Shown here: positions 40,001 to 52,000 of the stretch, in pieces | Numbering within the stretch: position 1 is the stretch's first letter | Layout: each line of letters opens with the position of its first letter | DNA from: Phylloscopus collybita | Taxonomy: Eukaryota; Chordata; Aves; Passeriformes; Phylloscopidae | Assembly: GCA_027886175.1 (NCBI GenBank) | Contig: JAJNNQ010000016.1 | Span: 2,051,001-2,115,000, forward strand | DNA: 64,000 nucleotides | Reading direction: 5' to 3' | Notes under the pieces: generated by a model | What the model saw: the letters and a program-made list of their open reading frames with translations, nothing else | Told to the model about the DNA's origin: nothing | Databases searched by the model: none | Made by a program: the position numbers and the translations under genes

Positions 40001-43000
40001 CTCTCTGCAAAGCCCACCATGCAGGAAGCACAGGGACACGTGTTTGTTCACAGGCAGCAGAAATCCCAGAGGAGGAGGAGGGGAGTGGGAAACACATGGA
40101 GCCTGAATGATGCTAATCAGTACCGCAGGTGCTCCAGGTCTGTGGCGGCAGAGGGCTGTTAATTGCTGCCTGTGGGCCAGTGAAACGTTCCCAGCGAGCA
40201 GGGGGCCCTCCTGGCACCCCCTGCACTGGGACACGGGGAGCCAGCCAGCACCAGAGTGCTGATGCTCCCCAGCAGGATGTGGCAGCCAGCCCTGCCGTGG
40301 GGGGCAGCCAGGGAAGGTGCCAGCATATGTCTGATGGCTTGTTCCTCAAGCCAGGGTGGGCAGCTGGCGAGCCTGGGGGAGAACACCTCAGCCCCGTGCA
40401 GGTGACCCCTTTCTCCTGGCCCGCTGCTTGAGTTGGAGATGTAACTGCTCCACAGGCTCCCCATCCTTCGGGGGATTTCTCAACAGGTGGTTCAGATTAG
40501 CTCCTCATTAAGAGCTGCCTGAGCAGCACCCTCATTAGGAGAGCGCTGCGGAAACCTGAGCGGGGGAAGGTTTGGCCGACAAGGGGCCAGGGCACTCAGG
40601 GCACCCGCGCCTTCTGCCCCTGAAGTCTGATACCCACTGCCTGGAGAGCAAAGCTAGAGGCAGAAGTTTGGCCCTTTCAGAGTGCCAGGGCCAGGGGACA
40701 GCAGTGATGTTGTGTCCTGGAGTGCTCTCTGCCGGAGGGAAGGAGGTGGTGATGCCTTGGTCGCCGTGGATTTTATCCTCCGAGTGGGGAGGAAGCTGGA
40801 GAGGCGTCCTTTGGCCACCTCTGTGGTCAGGAAGGAAGTTTAATTTGGGTTTGGTTCTTGCTTTTGTCGTTCCAATAAGCGTCTGCTTCCACCAAACCAG
40901 TAGGAGTTTACTGGTTTGTGTTTGTGTACTTTTTTTTTAAACCCTGAATTGAGCACACTCGTCCCCAATGGACTTAGGTGAGAGACCAGGCAGAGGGTCC
41001 CTCTGAAAGTCAGGTTGTTTCTGTGTCTGAAATGTCTCAGAGAGCCCATGCAGCACTATTGCTGCCCTGCAAGTGCTGTAGGGAATAAGTGCAATTGTGG
41101 GTGTCTACTGCAGTCCTTGGGGCTCAGTACACCTTTTGTGGTTTTTGCTTTTCCCTTTTCTTTGCTTTCTAGATCTGGTAGGATGACACCCTTTCCTTTG
41201 TTTAAAAAGTGCTTTGTTGATGCCATATTTGTGGTGGGTTGATCTGGAGCCTGCTGTGGATCCTGCGTCCTGCTATTAAAGCACAGGGTGCTGAGTGTGC
41301 CCTGCAGGCTTGGAGAGCCAGCCCTGGTGTGAGCACTGCAGCTTGGATGGTGTGTTCCTGTTTCCACAGGATAGGAATGGTGGAAGCTGTAACAATCCAG
41401 GGAAAGGGAAGGTCTCACCTGTGTACCAACAAGCAGAGAAATCCTAACATGCCAGGCTGGCTTACATCTACTGGTTTGAGAATGTTAAAGGCTGATGGTC
41501 ACATCCTCATTAAAATATCTTGGCATACCAAGTTTGGTGGCTGGTTCCTGCTCACTTCTTTCTCTTACTGCAGAACCTGACTCTTTTGGTTCCTATTGCA
41601 GTTTAAAGATTTATCAAGAAAGTCAGAGGAAAAGTGTTTGGAAGTGGTCAGGGTCAGGTCTGAAAGGAAGTTGTTTGCAGCTCATGAGTAGCAAATCAGA
41701 TGGCAGAGCTTTTGAGAAAGGGATATAAAAAGAATCAGAAGTGGAAATGTAGAACCCAATTCTCTAGGTTCTTGACCTGTTGTCCTTGTCATAGTACAAT
41801 CCTGGGCATCCTCGTGTTTGGATATTGATCAGGAAGGAAAGGTCTGAGAGACAACTGGAATAATCATTCCAGGGAACTGAAAGGATTGCTTTATAAGAAA
41901 ACATTTATCTAACTATAGAAATGTGGGAGTGTTGTGTGCCTGAGGAAGTCTGTAAGGTAAAGGCTGGAATGTGACTGAAGAAAAGAAGAATTTATGTTCA
42001 CCCAGAAGAGCATGACTAGGAATAATTGGATGGGATGAGGAGTTGAGAAACAAGCTTCAAACTGATTGTGAGGAGAAGCTGGCTAATCTCAAGGCACCTG
42101 AACTCACAGAATGATTTCCCTAAGAAAGAGATTGACAAGTAAAGTGATAACATTTTGACAGAGATATAAAATGGAAAAATAGAGAATGGTTCCTTCGTGG
42201 TGAGATGAAACTCTGGGTTTCACCTTAAAGGATCAGCACAGAACAGGTGGTTTTTATTGCCCAATCTGTCCCTAAATGCAGGATATGGTCCTAATTTTGT
42301 CAAGAGTTCCATGACTCTCTCTTGGACACTTCTCTGTCACTGGTGGTGGTTGAAGCATAATTCTCTTAATGTATTGTTTCTGCTGGAGGTGATGCATGGT
42401 GCAGGAGTTTGCAGGGCAGCACAGGGCTGTGTAGGGGAAGGGAAGGCAGAGGGGGAATGAATGTACAGTGAAACCAGACAACATTTCTAGGCATTCATCA
42501 AAGCACCCCCAGGTTCCATTCCTGGGCAATGAAACAAGGACAAAACAGTAATCGTGGTGCCAGAACTTTTTTCCTTTCCTGGGGATTAATAATGGGCCTG
42601 GAGAAGTTGATGGTCTGAGCAGCAGCCAAGGGACCCCGGCTGATTGCTAATCCTCAGGAAATGCCTTCTGCCTAAGTGGTGGTTGCTGGTTATTCCCTGA
42701 AAATGAAGTTGGAGCAAACTGTGTGTACGTGGTTCTTTTCTGGTTGATATTCCCTGCTGATAAGGCACACGTATCTTGGTCACAGGGGTAGGAGTGGCTG
42801 ATGGATGACTGATACATTTTTGTCTTATAATTAAATTAAGGTAATAAAGATAATTCTGCACTTCCATATACATACCTCATGCTTTATTGGAGAAATAGGA
42901 GCAGGCAGTCCCTGGTCTGGGAAGCCTGCAGTCTTAAGTAGGATCAAACACAGCCTTGCAGCCTGCTGGCAGTGGGGAGGTGAGAAAGTGGGGCAATAAA

Positions 43001-46000
43001 GAGCCAGGTGTCCTTGAATGAGGGAACTGGTTTTGAGACCCAGCAGGAAAACTGTCCAAACAAACCAACGAGAGCTGGTTCAGGGGAGATTAGCAAGCAG
43101 AAATTTTGAACAGGAAAGGAAAACATTCCTAATGATACCTTGACGCAAGGCTGTACCAGACGCTTTTCTGTTGAAGTATTCTGTGCTTTGCAGCAGAGAC
43201 AGGTTTGGCAAAGTAGTCCTTTCTTCTCACACTTTGCAGTCAGAGCTCTGCTAGCTGGAAGAGGTAGAGGTGTTGTGGAAAGGTGTCAACAGCCTGAAGC
43301 CTTTGCCCAGAAGGGAAGAGAAACGCGCCCGGTGCATCCCTGACAGAATGGCAGCTTGTCTAACCCATCGCTTCTCCTTCCATTGTCCTTGTATCAGTAG
43401 GCTTTCATTGCTTGACAAATAACTTCCCTTTCCATGTTGCTTTTCATCTAGGAAATCATACATAAAAATTCTTTTTTTTTTTCCCCCTTTCTTTTTTTTT
43501 TTTTTTCCTCCCATTCATTCATTGTAGGTGTGCTTTAATCATCGTAGGTGTGCTTTCCTCACAGTAAACCTGCCTCTGCTGGGCTTTCAATATGCCAGTG
43601 CATTACAGTTTTTGGTGCATCACTCTGTTACAGGTGAACCCAACTGTGCTGAGCTCCATGGAGAAGCAGAGGCGCAGAGAGGAAGAGGAGGAGCGCCAGA
43701 TCCTTTTAGCAGTGCAGAAGAGGGAGCAGGAGCAGCTGCTGAAGGAGGAGAGGAAGAGGGAGATGGAGGAGAAGGTCAAAGCAGTGGAAGGTAACGTGCA
43801 GCAGGAGTGGAAGCTTTCAAAGGCAAGGCTGAGATCTTGAATTCAAGTCTGCCATTTGCATTCCTGCCCTGCCAGACTTGCTAATGAGAATCTTTTCTTG
43901 CACTTACCTCTGATAAATTGGTCTGGCTGTAGTTTCTTTTCCTTCGTCTGCCCTCTTAGTGTTGGTGGCTGTTCTCTAGGGCACCTTTAGACTGTGTTGT
44001 CTTCTTCAAATCATGCTAATTTTCTTCCTTGCCCCAGCTGTCCATTTTTTTCTCCTGTTATTCATGTTGTTTCTCGGCTCTGTCTCCTCATGATTTCCCT
44101 GTGTACAGGATTAGCTGGCTTTGCTCTCCCTGGATAGCATTTGGTTCCTTTTGGCCCAATGCACAAAGAAAGAAGAATTCCCTTTGAGGAGAAAGGGAAT
44201 GGGATAACATGGGAGTAGCAAGAGTAGTGTTTTTATATTGCTACTGGCCTTATCAATTGGAGAACTAAAGATGAAGGGACCAGGCTACCAGAGCACCAGA
44301 GGTGGCATTTTCAACTGTTGGTCTAAAATGTTTGTGGTATGAATTAAATGCTGATTTAAGCTGTTCTGGAACAAACAGCCATGTTGTGTTTAGTACATCA
44401 GATCAAGGCACAGACAGCAGGCAGTCAGCCAGTACATGTTGGTGTGGGTGTGAGAGCTCATTTCTGACCACCTTCTCTCTGTTGCCCTCCTTTATGGGGG
44501 ATTCCTTTAGCTGCTGCTTTAGCCACAGTGACTGGCTGGGCTGTTGTAATTCTGTGGAAAGGCTGAACATCCTCAGAAAACTGACAATGTGGGGCAGTAT
44601 CAGTATCGTGAATCCCGAAGCAGATAAAGAATCAGAAAAGGAAAAAACCTATTAGGTTCATGCAAACCTTGTAAACTTTCCAAAATGAAACAGTTTGCTA
44701 CCAGATGTTTAGTAGGAGGCCAGATGTTATCTAAGAATAGCTTCTTTTACCTGCTTACCTTTCTAACCTTGAGAAAAACCCATTACTTCCTTGGCCTTTG
44801 TGTATTCCTGGTTGCTAGTCCTGGCTAATCAGGTGCTTTAAATTGAGACTTATCCAGCTTCCATATCTGCCACAGATACATGTTTCCCTTGGCAAATTGC
44901 ATATTCTCTGTGGTTTTAATGCTTCATGTCTATAGACAAAATTAGTCTTGAAGTTCCACAAGAGCTGCAAAGATAAATGTTCCTGTGAAATGGTTTTGTT
45001 TTGGTATAAGCCATTTCCTTTTCTGGGTAAATGCAATCATTACATCATCAGATTCAAAGGCACCAGAGCCATGCAAAGAAACTGGCATGGTTGAGCAGTA
45101 GCCTCTTTTAAGCCAAGTTAGCCTACATTCATGCCTTTATTGGCAGAGATGCTTTAATTTTGTTTTGTTCAGTTTCTTTCAGTTAGTATAAACTCTTCCC
45201 TAGTCCACTTAGGCTTAGTCAGGAGAAGTCTCCTTTTAGGCTGGTGCAAAAGCTGTTTGCAAAGGTTATGTTCATTTGTTCAGTTAAATAACTACTGTAT
45301 TTTTTACCCCTAGAACCAGCAGCTATCCAGGTAAAACTGGCTTTTTAATGATCTTTTCTTAGTGCCAAGCATTTGCTGTCATGACAGTTCTTATGATGGA
45401 GAGGATTTGAAAATTATGTCATTTGTTTTACTTGGTTCAGACTTGTTAAAACTGGACATCCGAGAACAGAAATTTTTGGGTGACAAAGGTGATTTTCAGT
45501 CTGTTTGGAATATAATATTAATTTTATATGGTCTTCTTGTAGAGGGGGGATGTGAAGTGTCTTCTCTGTGATAAATTTCACCTTCTTCTCAGTTTTGGAT
45601 GGTGTTCCTGTTTTTACATCACAGTCCTCTTTCCAGCTTGAGATTACACTTCCCCCAACTCTAACACACCCCCCAGGTAGCAAGTTTCCTACTGGGCCCA
45701 TCTGTACTCTCCTGAATTTGTAAGTTTTTATAGATTCTAGATTTCTACCACAACAGCAGGTTAGAGTTTCCCTGTTCTCTTTCCAGATGCTGTTTCAACA
45801 TAATCTCTCACATACATGACTTTCTAGCTGGTTGAGGTACTTTTTGGGGCATGATTTAGATTTTTGAAAGCTTCTGGGTAGGACTTGACCCAGGCCAACA
45901 GTATGAGAATGAGCTCTGGCAGTGATCTTGAACACCCTGTGTTAGTCACTAGCTGTGGTAGAGGCTCCTGCTATTAATCCTAGCTGAGATCTGGTACCAG

Positions 46001-49000
46001 GGTAGCACTCCCTTGATTCCTGTCCATTTACCAGGACAGTTCCTTGGCAGACTGGTGGTTTTTTAAAATCTACACAATCTTCACCTCTTGGCTGCTGTTG
46101 CCACGAGATTGTCCATTTGCTGCCCAGATAATCACTTCATGTTCTCCTCAGCTTCCTTCCTCACTCAGGCATCCATTGCAATGCCATCTAAGGATTGCTC
46201 ATTCTATGAAAGAAGCACGAATTCTGAATAGTGCTTGGACAGACTCAGATATTCTTTGTTACCTGAAATTGGGTGCTGGATTTCTGGTCAGGCAATTCTC
46301 TTAAGATTCTGTAGGACACCTTAGATGCAATTCCTATAATCCTGACTTCAGTGCTACCCTGAGTCTTCTAACAGGAAATTTGGGCTTTGTTTTTCCAGTC
46401 TTTGACATACCTGCCAATGGATGTTCCTACAAACACTCACCTTGTAGCTATTCCTGCTTTTCTTGTGCTCTCAACCCCCATCCCAAATTTGTTAGAGTAG
46501 GACTTTAATAAATATTTTTCCACCAGAACTGGTACCTCTTGAGTAGTTGGCGTTTTCCAAAGGCAGAGCCTCTGCTAGAGGGTGTTAGCCAAGTCTCTCT
46601 CATCTTTCTTTCACTCTGGGTGTTCCCTGATGTGGCCTGTTCTGTGACATCTCTCCCTGAACATTACTTTCACAGAATTCTGCTCCTACAGAAGGTTGGT
46701 CCAACCGCAGGTGTTTCACAAGTCAAATGAATTCAGATTTCCTATAAGAAAAAGGAAATGAGGTTCATAAGAGCCCATAAACTTTCTATTATGAAGCAAT
46801 CTGTTAGCCAGCTGTCTGGTTGCAAACCACAGGTTATATTACCAGCATTGCTTCTTCCTGTGTCTCACTTCTTTTAACGAAAGCTGTCCCAGTGGCCCTC
46901 GTGTGTGGCAGCTTGCTTACTCTGGCTGCTGGCCATGAAGACCTACCTGAGCAATCTTCCCAAAGCCAGCCAGGGAGGATAATAATGACCCCAGCTACTC
47001 ATTGCCACTCAGCTGGTAGAACTTCCCTCGGCACTGCTCTTCATCCCATTCAGTGCAAAGGCAGCTGCCTCAAGTTCACCTGCCTGAGGTGAAGCCCCTA
47101 AAGGAAGATAACAACAAGCCAGCTCTTTCCATAGTGCTGAGCTCTGCCTAGGGCTGGGTGTTGAACTTCCCTCTTTGTACCACACCGCTTCTGGAAGTTG
47201 CCTAAGGCAGCATCTGTGTCACAGTTGTGCTTCAGAATTGGTGATTGTACCTAAGGGAGGATGATGAGGCGTGTTGATGGTGCTCTGTATTCTCACCTCA
47301 CCTGCTCCTATGCTGTTGCTGGTTTTGCTGAAAGAACAAGACCATCTCACTGGAGTTCTTGAGAGCTGCAGGAGCATCTTCTGTTTCCCTGCAAGATGTG
47401 GGCAAGGAGTGCTGAATGGTTTTTCATCTCTCCCCACTGCAGAACGGGCCAGGAGGAGGAGACTTCGTGAGGAGCGGGCCTGGCTGCTGGCGCAGGGGAA
47501 GGAGCTCCCCCCGGAGCTTTCCCACTTGGATCCCAGTTCCCCTGCCAGGGAAGAGAGAAGGACCAAGGATATGTGAGTACACAATGGGGCATTGCAGCAC
47601 ACAAGGGTACTGAAGCAGTAAGTATGGCAGGGAGAGGAGTGTGATCATTCACAGGAATGCAGAGGGAGAAGCGAGGCTGGAGAACAGTGAGAGGAGGAAG
47701 CTGAGAAACATCTGGGTTTGGTCCATGTGAGAGGAGTGTTTGTGATGAGGCCTATTTGCCAGCATTATGGCTCTGCATGGCTGGAGGAGAAGATGAGGTG
47801 CAGAGCATGTCTTATCTATCCTCAGTCTGCATATTCACTGTGGTGCTTCCCATTGCAGCTTTGAACTGGACGATGAATTCACGGCCATGTACAAAGGTTA
47901 GTCCCACCCCAGCTTTCTCAAAGTGGAATACTTCTCTGTGTGTGTGAGTGTAACCATTCACCTTTCTCTTGCTGCTGCCAGTTCTAGATGTGGTGAAGGC
48001 TCACAAGGACTCTTGGCCCTTCCTGGAGCCCGTTGATGAATCGTATGCTCCCAACTACTACCAGATCATTAAGGTATGGGAAGTGGCCCAGCCATCTTGA
48101 CTGATGCCCTTTGTTGACCAAGATGCAGTTTTTTGGAAGTGTTTTGAAGTTTTATGGGCTGTGTTACTCTCACAGTCAATCTCCACGATTCTGGCAGTCC
48201 CTTCTAGCCTTATGAGTCAAGAAAACCAAAGATGGATGGCTGCCTCTCTGGAGAGCATCCTCTGCTGCCCGTGCCCTCTCTGAGCTCTAACTTTGTAACT
48301 ATGCTTTCTGTCACTGAAGGGAAATGTGGTTGTGTTCCAGGCCCCCATGGATATCTCTAGCATGGAGAAGAAGTTGAATGGAGGTCAGTACTGCACCAAG
48401 GATGAATTTGTGGGTGATATGAAGACCATGTTCAGGAACTGTCTAAAGTACAACGGTGAAGGCAGTGGTAAGAGCAGTCAGATGCTAAATTGGTCTTATT
48501 TGCAGTGCTCAGCCAAAGCAAGCAGTGCCCTCTTCCTCCTCACCAGTACTTGATTTGTGCTTCTTCTCTTTCAGAATGTTTTTGGGAGACCAGAAGAAAG
48601 GGTGATAGTTACTGAGAGCTGCATTGGGTTTTAGTGAGGCTTTTAACACAGTTTGGTCATGCTGAATTGGGGCATGGCATACTGAGGACTGCCATGTTGG
48701 TAGATGGTGAAGGCAGAACATACAAAGAGAGGAGAGTCCCTTTCTGAGCTCATTCCTTCATGTGCTTATGTGTGCCTGTGTGCCCCTTTTCTTCATAGTA
48801 GCTGATACAGACTTGGAAAAACATTGGACTCTGGTTAACTCCCAGTGTTTGTTGAGTAACACAGGAAAGTGAGGAGTGGACCACTGTCCTTTGGATGGAA
48901 AATGTAGTTTTTAGGTTCCTTGGCTATCAAAGAGACAACCTGACTGTGCAAATGGGAAATCCTGGGTTTAATTGCCAAGCCAATTAAAATTCTATGTGTT

Positions 49001-52000
49001 GCTTAAATAAGAAATCAGTTCCCATATGGTGGGTCATCACTGCAGACTGTCTCACCAACAGCACCTGGTGAGAAAGGAAGAATGATATTAAGAGCGAATC
49101 AGCTTGTTGCTGTTGGCTGCAAGTAAAAGCATACCTGCACTGCCACTGGGAGAGTTCTCAAGGAATTTCAGGGTTAGTTTAGTGGAAACAAATGGAAAGT
49201 CACTTGCTTTTAGGCCTTGTCACCAACACTTCTCACGTGTCTTTTCCTTCCTATCCACTCAACAAAAAGTAAAAGCTCATCTCAGCAGAGCTGTCCAGTG
49301 GAAAAGATGCAGTGGGGACACTGGTGTTGGCAATAGCTTTTGTGTCAGGGTCAACAAGTGCTTTGGAAACTACACGGATAAATGTGTTTGCTGATTTCCC
49401 TCTGTCTTGTGGCCCACAGCAGAGATCCAAACGAGTCCCAGAAAAGCCTCTGAATGTAATCAAATAGCATTGCTGGAAATTTCACATTTCTTCTCTCAGC
49501 ACTCTTGCTGGCTAACTGTGCAGGTCCCACATCTCTGCAAGCAGAGGTGGTGCTCCTCCTAATGTAATTCTTGGCACTAGGCTGGAACACCGAGTTAATG
49601 CTGACTCTGCAGGCCCTGCTGCCAGTGGTACTTTGTCATGCCTGTGTGCCTGTCCTCTGGTGGGGTTACTGAACAGAACTGACACCGTGTTGCTTATGGA
49701 GTTTAGGAACCAAAGCCAACTAGTTAGAAACAAAAGTGTTCCTTGGAGAAACTTGGCAGAGGGGAGATGATTTATCTGACGTTTCAAAATCGCTTCATTG
49801 CTTCTCTCTGCGAGGCTCTGATGTTCTTGGGGCTTTTTGTCTGCAGAATATACCAAGATGGCTTACAACCTGGAGAGGTGTTTCCACCGAGCAATGATGA
49901 AGCACTTCCCTGGGGAAGATGGAGACACGGATGAGGAGTTTTGGATCAGAGAGGACGGCAGACGAGAGAAGAGGAGCCGGCGGACCGGCCGCTCCGGCAC
50001 TGGCAGCGTCTGGACTCGATCACGAGACTCAGATGGGCCTGGCAAGAGACAGCAACGCCTGGAAAACGGAGGAAAGCCTCCACCATATCGAGCTACTTCC
50101 AGGGCTCCTGCTTCTTCCTCCTCCTCCTCGTCCTCAGTGGATGACCCAAGTGGCAACCCAACGCAGGCTGCTCGCGAGGTGGGCCCTTCCAACGGGCGAG
50201 GCTTCCCCCGCTCCCTGCAGTACGGCGGCATGCCCAGCCCTGTGCCACACCCTGGACAGATGGTAAGGAGCAGCTCCTGCTGGCCTTTCTTTGCCCATCA
50301 GGACGAGGGAGAGAGGGAGGGAAGTAAGGAGGGGATGAAACTTCCTACCATGGAATCCTTAGTGGATGTCAGGAACCTTTTCCCAGAGATAAAGAATCAG
50401 AGCTGTGGTTCCTCCAAGTGAAACTTTCCAGCCCTTAGGTTTGAGATGGGACAATGTAAGTCTTTGCCGCATTAGGTGGGGGCAATCTCATCTGGCTGGC
50501 ATGTCCCAGTGTAGGTTTGCACAAACTAATTCCCCCACTTCTCTCCTTGGAGAGTAACCCCAATGTGCATGGAAAGCTGTAACATTTCTTCCCTTACCCC
50601 CTGGTTTATGAAGCTGAACAAGCTGGTCTTCTTTTGTCTCAATTGTTCACAGATGCCTGGTAACTTCTTGCCATCTGTGTACTACTGCATTTCGTGCCTT
50701 GAGTATTTATAAAAGCAGTAAAGCAAATCAAACAAAGGCCACCCTGGACTGCAGCAGTGACCTATCTTTAGCCCAACATTTCTTTGAATGCCACCTGTTC
50801 TGCCTCCCTTCTGGGCTGTTCCTCACCCGTCCTTCACTGCCTTTTCCGTTTTAACCAGTGATGACTTGTGCTGTGATGTATCTGCTGTTCCCCTGAGGTC
50901 TAGGCTATCCCCTTGCCCTTTTAGCTAGAGATCAAACAAAATTTTTAGAGTGATTCTTGTGCTGCAGATAGTGGGAGAAGGCGGCAGGAGAGCTGGATTG
51001 AGTATTTCCTTCCTTTTTGAAGGAAATCCAGCACATTCCCATACTCTTGTGGTCTGTTCCTCTTCTTGAAGCAAGACTGGCCCCTTCAGTCTTCTTGCTT
51101 GCTCCCCAGTATTTGGGTGGCAAGGGAGTGTATTGCAGCCTTAAGTTCAGGGGTGAGTGGCTTTGATAAGGCTGTGTCACCTCGTAGAAGAGAGTGTACA
51201 GGTTTTCCACGCTACCTCCAAAACAGTCCGGCTGCTTATTCGTGTGCTTCCTCCAGCCTTGCTTTCCCCTCACTGCAGTATTTCCGCTGCTTTTATGCGC
51301 TTCACAAATGGTTTTATCTCTCCCCCGCCGCGCCCCTCCCCGTCCCCCAGAGACCAGCGGTGCCAGGAACGTTTGGTCCTTTGCGTGGATCCGACCCCGC
51401 CAAGCTGTACGGCTCTCCGCGAGTGCCTGAGCCCCATCCCGGAGAGCCGGTGCAGCAGCACCAGCACTTTGCCATGCAGGTAAAGCCCCTCCTGCCGAGG
51501 GCTGCGGCCCCCCCAGGTACCGCGGCTCTCGCTGAGACCCCCTCCCTCCCTCTCTGTCTGCAGCCGGCCGTGGGACTGAGCGAGCACCGCGGGCACCGCC
51601 TGGGCACTCCGGAGAAGCAGGCCTGCGCCGCGCCGGCCCACGTTGGCGGGCTGGGGCCCCGGCTGGGCTCCCTGCAGCTGGGCCGCGGCCCCCCGCCCGA
51701 CGCCGTCTACCCGCCCGCCCAGTTCCAGCAGGGCTTCCTCCCGCCGTGCCACAACGGGCCCCCGGGGAAGCCGCCGGAGGGCTCGGAGGTGCCCCCGGGA
51801 CACATGTACCGGCCCTACAAGTACCTGAACCGCGCTCATCCGGCCCTGTGGAACGGCGGCCACGCCGGCCAGGCCGCCGTGGGGCCGGAGGAGAAGGCGC
51901 CCATGGGGCCGGGGCCCTCGCTTCAGCCCCGTGTCCTGGGTCATATGATGGACCCCCGGGCCATGAGGGCGCCGCTGCCTCCCGGCCAGTGGAGCGAGCA

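Larger units (their letters stand above)
38818..43633 (+). other. Intron 8 of CECR2
   Basis: 4.8 kb. It begins with a purine/G-rich tract right behind the donor (38818-38870), contains seven CTG units (39448-39468), and ends with long pyrimidine tracts (about 43471-43510) and a 20-bp duplication with a second acceptor-like site (43521-43564). No other exon recognised. Confidence 0.85.
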
